Source of the DNA: Acetobacter fabarum
GTDB taxonomy: Bacteria; Pseudomonadota; Alphaproteobacteria; Acetobacterales; Acetobacteraceae
Direction of reading: 5' to 3'
DNA length: 59,024 bases
NCBI RefSeq assembly: GCF_011516925.1
Contig: NZ_WOTG01000012.1
Location: 1-59,024, forward strand
Positions within the stretch are counted from its first letter, which is position 1, and the number at the start of each line of letters is the position of its first letter. Made by a program: the position numbers and the translations under genes. The notes below the pieces were generated by a model. The model was given only the letters and a program-made list of their open reading frames with translations, made no database searches and was not told the DNA's origin. This document shows, piece by piece, positions 1-8,418 of this stretch.

Positions 1-64
1 GCCGCCAGGTCTTCCAGTCTACCCTCACAAAACTAAGCCAAAACAAAATCAGCACTCTCTCAAC

Positions 65-141
<77 letters not shown>

Positions 142-170
142 TGAATTATCCAATATAAACAGCATGTTAA

Positions 171-193
171 GCCGCCCTTACGGGCGGCTTTTT
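171..193 (+). terminator. Rho-independent terminator after tRNA-fMet
   Basis: A 7-bp GC stem, GCCGCCC (171-177) with GGGCGGC (182-188), loop TTAC, followed by five T. It lies 30 bases past the tRNA end. It is inside the island boundary, so it was probably supplied by the element. The displaced right end has a different terminator at 35706-35734. Confidence 0.85.
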
Positions 194-211
194 GCGTTTC
201 TGCTTTACGCG

Positions 212-245
212 CAGGATGCGTATAGGATGCAAATGGGAGTGAAAC
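212..245. repeat. Left copy of 34-bp end repeat (putative integrase arm sites)
   Basis: This segment matches 35473-35506 at 32 of 34 positions in the same orientation. It contains two direct copies of AGGATGC spaced 12 bases apart. The right copy lies immediately upstream of the integrase start. Short tandem motifs at both ends, inside the core sites, fit the arm-type binding sites of a lambda-like tyrosine integrase. The function is inference. Confidence 0.6.
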
Positions 246-287
246 TCCAGCGTAGTTTGGGCTGATTTCACGTGTGCGTGAGGCTCT

Positions 288-377
288 TTAGGCAGCCTGA
301 TCAAACTCGAAGCGCAATGTCGTGAGCAAAGTTCTGGCCAAGAGCTTCAGTTGTGATCGACGCCATACGATACCGAC
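288..377 (-). pseudogene. Possible C-terminal remnant of a LysR-type regulator
   Basis: The last about 30 codons on the minus strand (containing EVGIVWRRSQLKLLARTLL) resemble the tail of LysR effector domains, where a short strand is followed by a helix ending the protein. No start, helix-turn-helix or other domain parts precede it. The match is by eye and short, so it may be chance. It faces away from the TetR remnant next to it, an arrangement typical of a divergent regulator pair that has decayed. Confidence 0.22.
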
Positions 378-380
378 CTC

Positions 381-521
381 GCTCAGGCTCCACGGAAATG
401 GCCGCGTCAGGCACGTTCGCGAGCGACTGTGAACGCCATTATGGAAGCGACTGCTCTGCTTCTGGAAGAAGGAAAGTCCTGCAGCACTAACGCAATTGCG
501 GAGCGTGTGACCCTGCCTTGA
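381..521 (+). pseudogene. TetR/AcrR-family regulator, N-terminal remnant
   Basis: The plus-strand frame reads PRQARSRATVNAIMEATALL, then EEGKSCSTNAIAERV, and stops. This is the first helices of a TetR DNA-binding domain ('RSRATVxAIxEAT', 'STNxIAERAGVS'). It stops within the helix-turn-helix, has no start codon in frame and no effector domain. It is a dead fragment left between the att site and the defence operon. Confidence 0.55.
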
Positions 522-609
522 ACTGGGGGCTGGCAATATCCGTCGGCCGCGCGATCTCTTAGCTATTGATTCTGCGAAGGAGGTTAGTATATAAACTATA
601 CGCATTATT

Positions 610-1512
610 GTGGGCACCTACATAATTTATATTCGAAAGAAATTGTTTGTGCGCTGGGGCATCGAGCAGAGGCTTGAGTTTATTGAGTTCCGCCTCTTCT
701 GGGAGGGCTCCATCAACCGTGCCGATATTGTCGAATTTTTCAGCGTATCAGTTCCTCAGGCGTCAAAGGATCTGACGCTCTACCAGGAGCGAGCGCCGGG
801 CAATATGGAGTATGATACGCGCGGTAAACGCTATGTCGCTGTTGAAAAATTCGTCCTGCGTTTTCTCGACCCCGATCCTTATGTCTACCTCCGACAGCTT
901 CGCTCTGTGGCCGAAGATGCTACCCCCTTCCATGATTCCTGGATCGCGGCGTTTCCAGACGCCGACGTGGCCCTAACGCCTAAACGGGACATCGACATCG
1001 AGGTCTTCCGCAAGATTCTCAACGCAGTCCGCAAAGATATGTCCGTCGAGGTTTTCTACCAGTCGATGAACAAGATGCGTCCTGACCCGATCTGGCGCAG
1101 GATCACACCGCACGCCTTTGGCTATGATGGTTTTCGCTGGCATGTCCGAGCCTATTGCCACCTTGAGCATAAGTTCAAAGACTTCCTTTTGCCGCGTATT
1201 CTGAAGGTCGGCGCGACCGGCACACCCGGCGCGACCGGTGAGCAGGACTGGTTTTGGAACAATTATTTCGATGTGATCATCGGCCCGCATCCTGCTCTGA
1301 CTGAAAGTCAGAAAAAGGTTGTTGCCAAGGATTACGGCTTGGATCAGGGCAATGGCGTCATGTCGGTTCGCTACGCGATGCTGTTCTACGTTTTGAAGAG
1401 ACTTGGCCTACTCGGTGATGCAGCCAAGCAGAATGCTTACACACAGCATATCGTGACATTAAATCGCAAGGAAACAGAGGCCGCTTTAGACAAGGCGGGT
1501 TTTCAACTGTGA
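610..1512 (+). CDS. WYL-domain transcriptional regulator (BrxR/CapW-like)
   Basis: A 300-residue protein with an N-terminal winged-helix region (about residues 15-80, containing RLEFIEFRLFWEGSINRADI and a 'SVPQASKDLTLYQ' recognition-helix segment). A WYL-type ligand domain follows (about 130-215, with 'GYDGFRWHVRAYC') and then a C-terminal dimerisation part. This layout is that of BrxR/CapW repressors, which sit in front of BREX, CBASS and other phage-defence operons and repress them until a nucleotide-like signal is sensed. The helicase gene starts 25 bases downstream on the same strand, so it probably controls that operon. The start is uncertain: GTG at 610 is the longest choice, and GTG at 649 has an AAAG-type Shine-Dalgarno and fits family length better. 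A strong AAGGAGG at 579-585 has no start codon at proper distance. Confidence 0.8.
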   Translation: MGTYIIYIRKKLFVRWGIEQRLEFIEFRLFWEGSINRADIVEFFSVSVPQASKDLTLYQERAPGNMEYDTRGKRYVAVEKFVLRFLDPDPYVYLRQLRSVAEDATPFHDSWIAAFPDADVALTPKRDIDIEVFRKILNAVRKDMSVEVFYQSMNKMRPDPIWRRITPHAFGYDGFRWHVRAYCHLEHKFKDFLLPRILKVGATGTPGATGEQDWFWNNYFDVIIGPHPALTESQKKVVAKDYGLDQGNGVMSVRYAMLFYVLKRLGLLGDAAKQNAYTQHIVTLNRKETEAALDKAGFQL

Positions 1513-1537
1513 ATGGGCGGAAAGGAAATGTCGGCGG

Positions 1538-4500
1538 ATGGCGGCAAGGCTCGAAGACGTCAAGAACGGCGCATCAGTGCGGGGTATTGCTTCGTCGCAG
1601 GCCGTGCAGATCTTGTCTGTGGATTGGATCGGCGATCAGGCTATTAATGTCGTTTACCGCGATCATAACGGCGCAGTGGCTGATGCTGTTCTTTATCGGG
1701 ATGACGAACATCGTCTTGAGGTCGAAAAGAACGGTCGGCCTTGGTCGTTCGATGCGGATGGTGCCCTGCTGCGCTTGGTAACGGAAGCCAATCGTATCAA
1801 ACTGGCGTACTATTTCGATCCGTATCTGGCGATCCATACCAGTCTGATCGATCCTTTACCGCACCAGATATCAGCGGTCTACGGTGAGATGCTGCCTCGC
1901 CAGCCTCTTCGCTTTCTCCTCGCCGACGATCCCGGGGCAGGGAAGACGATTATGGCCGGACTGCTGATGAAGGAATTGATCGCCCGTAGCGATCTGGAGC
2001 GTTGTCTCATTGTTGCACCGGGCAGCCTGGTTGAGCAGTGGCAAGACGAACTTGGTCAGAAGTTCAATCTTGAGTTCGATATCCTTTCCCGCGAGATGAT
2101 CGAGAATGCGCGATCGGGCAATCCCTTTAGTGACCGAGATCGGTTGATAGTCCGTCTCGATATGCTGGCGCGCAATGAGGAGCTTCAAGACAAGCTCATG
2201 AGTGCGCGCGAATGGGACCTGATTATCTGCGACGAAGCTCATCGCATGTCGGCTACTTATTTCGGCGGAGAGGTCAAATATACGCGGCGCTATCAGGTCG
2301 GCCAAAAGCTCGGCCAAGTCTGCCGCCACCTGCTGTTGATGTCGGCGACACCGCATAATGGCAAAGAAGAGGATTTTCAGCTCTTCATGGCTCTCCTCGA
2401 CAGTGATCGGTTCGAGGGGCGGTTCCGTGATGGTGTTCACTATGCCGACACCGAAGACATGATGCGGCGGCTGACCAAGGAGGAGCTGCTCAAGTTCGAT
2501 GGCCGCCCGCTCTTCCCAGAGCGGCGGGCACGTACGGTCAAGTATCAGCTATCGGAAGGAGAAACTGCGCTTTACACAGCCGTCACTGAATATGTTCGCA
2601 CAGAGATGAACCGTGTGCAGCGCTTCGCCGAGGGTGACGGGAAAAAGCGCAACAATATCGGCTTCGCCTTGCAGATTCTTCAACGACGCCTCGCTTCGTC
2701 GCCAGCCGCCATCTACCAGTCACTCAAGCGCCGTCGGGAACGACTGGAAAACGAGCTTGGCGAAGCACGCCTTGCTGCAAAGTGTCGCCGGACTGGAACC
2801 GAGGTGGCCATTAATTCTGACATGCTGCGGAACATAGAGGAGTATGGCCAGGAAGAGATTGACGAGCTTGAAGATCTGATTTCGACAGGCGCGACGACGG
2901 CAGAGACAGTCGAGCAACTCGCCTTGGAAGTCGAGACACTGAAAGGGCTTGAGACGATGGCGCTCGGCGTGTTGCGCTCGGGCGTGGACACGAAATGGAG
3001 TCAGCTCAATCGTATTCTTGACGACGATTTGATGATGGACGCGGCCGGTAATCGCCGCAAGTTAATCATTTTCACAGAACCCAAGGACACGTTGCATTAT
3101 TTACTCGACAAGGTACGGGCACGGCTCGGAACCTCCGAAGCCGTGGATGTGATCCACGGTGGCGTGTCGCGTGAAGAGCGCCGAAAGGTCGTTGAGCGCT
3201 TTATGCAGGACAAGAATATGCTGGTCCTCATCGCCAATGATGCGGCAGGTGAAGGTGTGAACCTCCAGCGCGGTCATCTCATGGTTAACTACGATCTGCC
3301 GTGGAATCCTAACAAGATCGAGCAGCGCTTCGGCCGTATCCATCGCATCGGTCAGACCGAGGTCTGTCACCTCTGGAATCTCGTCGCGGCTGATACCCGT
3401 GAGGGTGAGGTTTACGCGCGATTGCTGGAAAAATTGGAAGCTGCGCGCGAGGCGCTGGGCGGCCGTGTTTACGATGTGCTTGGCGAATTGTTTGAAGGGG
3501 TGGCACTGAAGGATTTGCTGTTCGAGGCGATCCAGTACGGCGAGCAGGAGGACGTGAAAGCGCGTCTTTTCCAACAGGTTGATGGTGCAGTCGATCAAGG
3601 GCATCTACTTGAATTGCTGCGGCGTCGCGCACTAACCAACGATGCGATGCCAGAGGCGAAGGTCGAGGAACTGAGGCTCGAAATGGAGCGCGCCGAGGCG
3701 CTACGCCTACAACCGCACCACATCCAGAGCTTTTTCGTCGAGGCGTTTCAGCATCTGGGTGGCCGGATCAAGCGTCGCGAGGAAGGACGTTGGGAAATCA
3801 CTCATGTTCCTGTGCGCATCCGCGAGCGGGATCGCCAGATCGGGACAGGTGCACCGCTTCAAACTCAGTATGAGCGGATATGCTTCGAGAAGGATAAGAT
3901 CAACCAGCAGCCCGTCGCCGCTTTCGTCTGTCCCGGCCATCCGTTGCTCGAAGCGGTAATTAGCCTAATCCGAGAGCAGTATGAGCAGATCATGCGGCAA
4001 GGGGCGATCCTGGTAGACGACACCGATGCAGGCGACGCGCTATCGGCAATTTTTCTACTGGAGCATACGGTCCAGGACGGACGTGTCACCAGTGCAGGCA
4101 AGCCGCATGTGATTTCGCAGCGGCTTCAGTTCGTAGCCATCGACAAGGCTGGGAACACTGTCAATGCTGGGATCGCGCCCCATTTGAATCTGCGGCCAGC
4201 TCAGGCGGAAGAGGTCGCCTGTGTGCGTGATCTTCTAGACGAGAGCTGGCTGACCACCGATCTTGAAAAGGCCGCTATCCGGTTTGCGACGGTCGAGCTG
4301 GCGCAGCGCCATGTCGCCGAAGTTAAGACCCGGCGTTTGCCGGAGATCGAGAAGGTCGAGCAGGAGGTTCGCGCTAGGCTTAAGAAAGAGATCAATTACT
4401 GGGACTCGCGTGCCTTCGAGCTGAAGGAAGAGGAACGTGCCGGCAAGAAAACGCGCGTGAACTGGCAGAACGCGCAGCGCCGGGCTGAAGAACTGGCGGA

Positions 4501-5038
4501 TCGGCAGAAGCGTCGCATGGACCAGCTTGAGCGGGAGCGATTTATCTCATCACAACCGCCGCGGATACGGGGCGGCATGGTCGTTATCCCACGGGGCCTG
4601 CTGGAGGCCCGGCAGGCGGCAAGCGTTCCGGACCATTTCGCGGTAGACCCGGCAGCCCGCAGGGCGATTGAGTTGGCGGCGATGGAAGCCGTTATGGCGG
4701 CCGAGCGGTCGTTGGGCAACGAACCGGCCGATGTCTCCGCTCAGAAGATCGGTTATGATATCGCTTCCCACGATCCGAAATCAGGCCACCTGCGTTTTAT
4801 TGAGGTCAAGGGCCGGATCGATGGTGCAGATTCCCTGATGGTTACACGGCAAGAGATCATCACCTCCTTAAACGAACCAGAAAAGTTTATTTTAGCGATT
4901 GTTTCCGTGACTAGTGGCATTGCGCAAGCACCGCGCTATGTGCGTGGTCCACTTGTTGATCGCGAACCATCGTTTCTCGAAACTGCTATTCAGTTTGATT
5001 TGAAACGCCTGTTGGAACGAGGAGAGGTGCCGAGGTGA
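1538..5038 (+). CDS. SNF2/DEAH-type helicase with C-terminal DUF3883
   Basis: A 1166-residue superfamily 2 helicase. Walker A is PGAGKT at 132-137, the DEAH box is at 232-235, motif III 'LMSATPHNGK' follows, and the C-terminal motif VI QRFGRIHRIGQ begins near 596. The tail (about 1065-1140) is a DUF3883 domain with 'IGYDI' at 1071 and 'FIEVKGR' near 1089, a PD-(D/E)xK-like fold. Helicases of this build are found in DISARM (DrmD) and in defence loci with DUF1156 methyltransferases and DUF499 ATPases. It probably translocates along phage DNA and couples ATP hydrolysis to restriction. It is the first enzyme gene of the operon; its stop overlaps the next start by 4 bases (GTGA). Central coiled-coil segments lie around 400-500 and 925-1010. 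The function in defence is inferred from context. Confidence 0.85.
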   Translation: MAARLEDVKNGASVRGIASSQAVQILSVDWIGDQAINVVYRDHNGAVADAVLYRDDEHRLEVEKNGRPWSFDADGALLRLVTEANRIKLAYYFDPYLAIHTSLIDPLPHQISAVYGEMLPRQPLRFLLADDPGAGKTIMAGLLMKELIARSDLERCLIVAPGSLVEQWQDELGQKFNLEFDILSREMIENARSGNPFSDRDRLIVRLDMLARNEELQDKLMSAREWDLIICDEAHRMSATYFGGEVKYTRRYQVGQKLGQVCRHLLLMSATPHNGKEEDFQLFMALLDSDRFEGRFRDGVHYADTEDMMRRLTKEELLKFDGRPLFPERRARTVKYQLSEGETALYTAVTEYVRTEMNRVQRFAEGDGKKRNNIGFALQILQRRLASSPAAIYQSLKRRRERLENELGEARLAAKCRRTGTEVAINSDMLRNIEEYGQEEIDELEDLISTGATTAETVEQLALEVETLKGLETMALGVLRSGVDTKWSQLNRILDDDLMMDAAGNRRKLIIFTEPKDTLHYLLDKVRARLGTSEAVDVIHGGVSREERRKVVERFMQDKNMLVLIANDAAGEGVNLQRGHLMVNYDLPWNPNKIEQRFGRIHRIGQTEVCHLWNLVAADTREGEVYARLLEKLEAAREALGGRVYDVLGELFEGVALKDLLFEAIQYGEQEDVKARLFQQVDGAVDQGHLLELLRRRALTNDAMPEAKVEELRLEMERAEALRLQPHHIQSFFVEAFQHLGGRIKRREEGRWEITHVPVRIRERDRQIGTGAPLQTQYERICFEKDKINQQPVAAFVCPGHPLLEAVISLIREQYEQIMRQGAILVDDTDAGDALSAIFLLEHTVQDGRVTSAGKPHVISQRLQFVAIDKAGNTVNAGIAPHLNLRPAQAEEVACVRDLLDESWLTTDLEKAAIRFATVELAQRHVAEVKTRRLPEIEKVEQEVRARLKKEINYWDSRAFELKEEERAGKKTRVNWQNAQRRAEELADRQKRRMDQLERERFISSQPPRIRGGMVVIPRGLLEARQAASVPDHFAVDPAARRAIELAAMEAVMAAERSLGNEPADVSAQKIGYDIASHDPKSGHLRFIEVKGRIDGADSLMVTRQEIITSLNEPEKFILAIVSVTSGIAQAPRYVRGPLVDREPSFLETAIQFDLKRLLERGEVPR

Positions 5039-5613
5039 CCTGCGTCTCAACGATTAGAAGTAAGATATATGATCGCTTCAATTCGTCACAAAAACATAAG
5101 AACAAATATTGTGGTTTTTCTTCGGAAGATGATTACGCGGCTTACTATACCGCAATGTACCTCATTGATGATGCCCATCTTGCTTTATCAGAACACCGCT
5201 CGAAAGGATTTAGCCAATTATCAGGATTGGCTTATCTAGAACTCTGGGGTGTTCTACAGACCGTTATCATTCAGCAAGATGCGATAATGGAATTATACAG
5301 GGCCCTAAAAGGTGAAAAGCCAAACAAAGTTATGCTTGGCGGCTCATGGAAAGAGATTCGCGATCTAAGAAATGAAATCTCTGGTCATCCCATTTCGAGT
5401 GGTTACGGAAAATCACGGTCGTTTCTTGGGCGAGATTTCGGAAATTATCATTATATACAGTATGAGCGTTATAATGTCAGCGGCCAGGCAACAGAGCTCG
5501 GTATGCCAATCAGTTCCCCAGAAATTCATCTTGGTGCACTATTGGATTGCTACTATCGGCACGCAACTATCGTTTTGTATTGCGCTTACAGGCAGATGAG
5601 GAAGACATGGTGA
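5035..5613 (+). CDS. Small HEPN-like protein within the helicase/methyltransferase operon
   Basis: A 192-residue, probably mostly helical protein that I do not recognise as a named family. It holds 'DLRNEISGHP' with R112, N113 and H118, matching the HEPN RNase motif (R, polar residue, then H 4-6 residues after R). It starts with GTG in a 4-base overlap with the helicase stop, and its end overlaps the methyltransferase start at 5607, so translation is coupled on both sides. Its codon use is more AT-rich than its neighbours, which suggests a later insertion into the operon. HEPN proteins often act as RNases or as inert structural partners. Here it could be the toxic effector or an antitoxin-like partner of the defence system. 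Function is inference. Confidence 0.75.
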   Translation: MTCVSTIRSKIYDRFNSSQKHKNKYCGFSSEDDYAAYYTAMYLIDDAHLALSEHRSKGFSQLSGLAYLELWGVLQTVIIQQDAIMELYRALKGEKPNKVMLGGSWKEIRDLRNEISGHPISSGYGKSRSFLGRDFGNYHYIQYERYNVSGQATELGMPISSPEIHLGALLDCYYRHATIVLYCAYRQMRKTW

Positions 5614-8405
5614 CCTCCCCCTACAAAAAGAAACTCATCGAAGTCGCCATCCCGCTGGAAGCGATCAATGCAGCGTCGGCACGAGAAAAGTCGATCCGGC
5701 GTGGGCATCCGTCCACACTGCATTTGTGGTGGGCGCGGCGGCCGCTTGCCGCTTGCCGGGCTGTGCTGTTCGCGCAACTGGTGGACGATCCGTCCAGTCA
5801 TCCCGATCAGTTCCCCACTCATGATGAACAGGAGGCAGAACGCCAGCGATTGTTCGCCATTATTGAAGATCTTGTGAAATGGGAGAACTCGACCAACGAG
5901 GAAGTACTGGAACGTGCGAGGGTGGAAATTCGGCGATCATGCGGCGGGATGCTTCCGCCAGTCTATGACCCGTTCTCAGGCGGCGGATCGATACCCCTAG
6001 AAGCGCAGCGACTGGGGCTGCCCGCTTATGGGTCCGACTTGAACCCGGTGGCGGTGATGATCGGCAAAGCGATGATCGAGATCCCGCCGAAGTTCAAAGA
6101 CATGCCCCCCATTCACCCCGGTATCAAGGAGCGGTCGTTCTATCGCAATGCGGAAGGACTGGCCGAGGACGTAAAATACTACGGGGAATGGATGCGTGAG
6201 AAGGCGTGGGAGCGTATTGGGCATCTTTACCCGCAGGTGGATCTGCCTAAGGAATATGGTGGTGGTAAAGCGACTGTAGTCGCCTGGATATGGGCCCGGA
6301 CGGTACCGAGTCCAGATCCCGCCTTTGCGGATGTGCAGGTACCGATTGCATCGAGTTTCCTCTTGAGTTCCAAGGCAGGGAAAGAGACTTGGATTGAGCC
6401 CATCGTGGACCGGCAGGCCAAAACGATCATCTATCGCATCCGACATGGTGGGACAAAGGCTGAGCTTGCCGCAGCGAAGGAAGGAACGAAGGCAGGTCGC
6501 GGCGCGAATTTCCGCTGCCTTATGTCAGATACAGCGATCACTCCCGACTATGTGAAAAGCAGCGGACGTGCTGGCAACATGGGGCAGACGCTAATCGCTA
6601 TCGTCGCGGAGGGCAATCGTAGCCGGGTCTATGTAGCGCCTACGGAGGCGCACCAAGCACTTGCGTTCTCGGCTAAGCCTAAGTCGAAACCGGAATTCAG
6701 CTTACCGAACGACCATCGTAATTTCTGGACGGTGGACTATGGCTTGACGACTTTCGGCGATCTGTTTACCGACCGTCAGCTTGTCGCGCTGAACACCTTC
6801 AGTGATCTCGTGCATGAGGCGCGAGCGCAGATTGAGGCCGATGCCCTCTCTGCCGGCCTTTCCGAGGATGAAACTCCGCTCCGCAACAACGGCAAAGGTG
6901 CTAAAGCATATGCTGAAGCAGTCAGCGTATATTTGTCCTTTGCGATTGACCGGCTTGCTGATGCTGGCAGTTCCATAGCCACATGGTCATCATCGGAGTT
7001 TATCCGATTCACGTTTGCTCGGCAGGCGATCCCGATGACCTGGGATTTCGCTGAATGCAATGTTTTTAGCAATAGCACTGGAAATTATCTTGGTGCTGTC
7101 GATTGGGTCGGGAAGGCGCTTTGTGGTCTGGGGCCAAACGCCGTTGGCAAGGAAATTCAGCACGATGCGCAAAATGTGCGTTTGCCGGATGGGGCAGTGG
7201 TGTCGACCGATCCACCATACTACGACAATATCGGTTATGCCGATTTGTCCGACTATTTCTATGTCTGGCTCAGACGCAACATTAAAGATGTCTATCCCGA
7301 TCTGGGAAGCACCATTTCTGTTCCGAAAGAAGAGGAATTGGTGGCTACGCCTTATCGTCATGGTGGGAAAGCTAAAGCTGAAGAACATTTTCTCACGGGT
7401 ATGACGTCGGCAATCTCGAGTCTTGCACGTCAATCATCGTCAGCTTTCCCTGCCACGATCTATTATGCTTTTAAGCAGAGCGAAGTTGAGCAAGATGGAT
7501 TGAGTTCGACAGGATGGGCGACTTTCCTTCAGGCCGTGACTAAAGCAGGTTACGCGATTGTCGGCACTTGGCCTGTTCGCACGGAGCGCTCAGCCCGGAC
7601 AATAGCTACTGGCACCAATGCTCTTGCAAATTCAGTTGTCTTGGTGTGCCGAAAAAAGGAGAGTACAGCCGAGGTCATTACCCGAGCCGAGGTCATTCGT
7701 GCTCTCAAGCGCGAACTGCCTCCGGCGATCGCCGAGCTTCAGGCCGCCAACATTGCACCTGCTGACATGCCGCAATCAGCCATTGGACCCGGCATGGGTG
7801 TCTTTTCGCGCTACAAGGCTGTGCTGGAATCCGATGACAGTCCTATGAGCGTAAAGACCGCGCTTCAACTCATTAATCGAGAACTCGACGAATATCTTGG
7901 CGGCATTCAGGGAGAGTTCGATCCCGACACGCGCTTTGCGATTACTTGGTTCGAGCAGAACGGAAACGGCAAAGGGGACTATGGCGTGGCCGACAACCTT
8001 GCCCGGGCTCGTGGCATCTCGGTCGAAAGCATCAAGCACGCTGGGATTGTCGAAAGCGCTGCTGGCAAGGTACGTATCCTGACGCGCGACGAACTCGATG
8101 AAGATTGGGAGCCGGAAAGGGATGACCACCTGACGGTGTGGGAGTGCCTCCAGCACCTCGTCAAGTCGCATGAGAAGGATGGCATTTCACATGATACCGC
8201 CGTGTTGCTGAAGAAGATCGGGAGCCAGGCCGAGGCGGTGAAGGATCTGGCCTATTGTCTTTATGACATCAGCGCCAACAAGCGAAAGGATGCGAAGGAG
8301 GCGACCGCCTACAACGCTCTGATCGCCGATTGGGCCGAACTGACGAATGCGGCTGCGGCCATCCACGATACCAGCGGCGATCGTCAGATCCGGCTGGACA
8401 TTTGA
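5607..8405 (+). CDS. DUF1156-type N6-adenine DNA methyltransferase (COG1743-like)
   Basis: A 932-residue protein starting at ATG 5607 (GAGGAAG Shine-Dalgarno just upstream; the reading frame extends further up without a good start). The N-terminus 'KKKLIEVAIPLEAIN' followed by 'HPSTLHLWWARRPLAACRA' is the DUF1156 signature. The SAM-binding motif I 'DPFSGGGS' lies near residues 121-128 and the catalytic DPPY at 535-538, so motif order is I then IV with a long insert. Such enzymes methylate adenine in self DNA so that the partner helicase/ATPase can tell phage DNA apart. It lies between the HEPN gene (overlap) and the DUF499 gene (13-base gap). The family assignment is confident; substrate site unknown. 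Confidence 0.88.
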   Translation: MVTSPYKKKLIEVAIPLEAINAASAREKSIRRGHPSTLHLWWARRPLAACRAVLFAQLVDDPSSHPDQFPTHDEQEAERQRLFAIIEDLVKWENSTNEEVLERARVEIRRSCGGMLPPVYDPFSGGGSIPLEAQRLGLPAYGSDLNPVAVMIGKAMIEIPPKFKDMPPIHPGIKERSFYRNAEGLAEDVKYYGEWMREKAWERIGHLYPQVDLPKEYGGGKATVVAWIWARTVPSPDPAFADVQVPIASSFLLSSKAGKETWIEPIVDRQAKTIIYRIRHGGTKAELAAAKEGTKAGRGANFRCLMSDTAITPDYVKSSGRAGNMGQTLIAIVAEGNRSRVYVAPTEAHQALAFSAKPKSKPEFSLPNDHRNFWTVDYGLTTFGDLFTDRQLVALNTFSDLVHEARAQIEADALSAGLSEDETPLRNNGKGAKAYAEAVSVYLSFAIDRLADAGSSIATWSSSEFIRFTFARQAIPMTWDFAECNVFSNSTGNYLGAVDWVGKALCGLGPNAVGKEIQHDAQNVRLPDGAVVSTDPPYYDNIGYADLSDYFYVWLRRNIKDVYPDLGSTISVPKEEELVATPYRHGGKAKAEEHFLTGMTSAISSLARQSSSAFPATIYYAFKQSEVEQDGLSSTGWATFLQAVTKAGYAIVGTWPVRTERSARTIATGTNALANSVVLVCRKKESTAEVITRAEVIRALKRELPPAIAELQAANIAPADMPQSAIGPGMGVFSRYKAVLESDDSPMSVKTALQLINRELDEYLGGIQGEFDPDTRFAITWFEQNGNGKGDYGVADNLARARGISVESIKHAGIVESAAGKVRILTRDELDEDWEPERDDHLTVWECLQHLVKSHEKDGISHDTAVLLKKIGSQAEAVKDLAYCLYDISANKRKDAKEATAYNALIADWAELTNAAAAIHDTSGDRQIRLDI

Positions 8406-8418
8406 GGGGGAACGGAAC

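Noticed and set aside
1509..1781. 90-codon plus-strand frame between WYL and helicase genes
   Set aside because: Overlaps the helicase gene in another frame and has no ribosome site or family.
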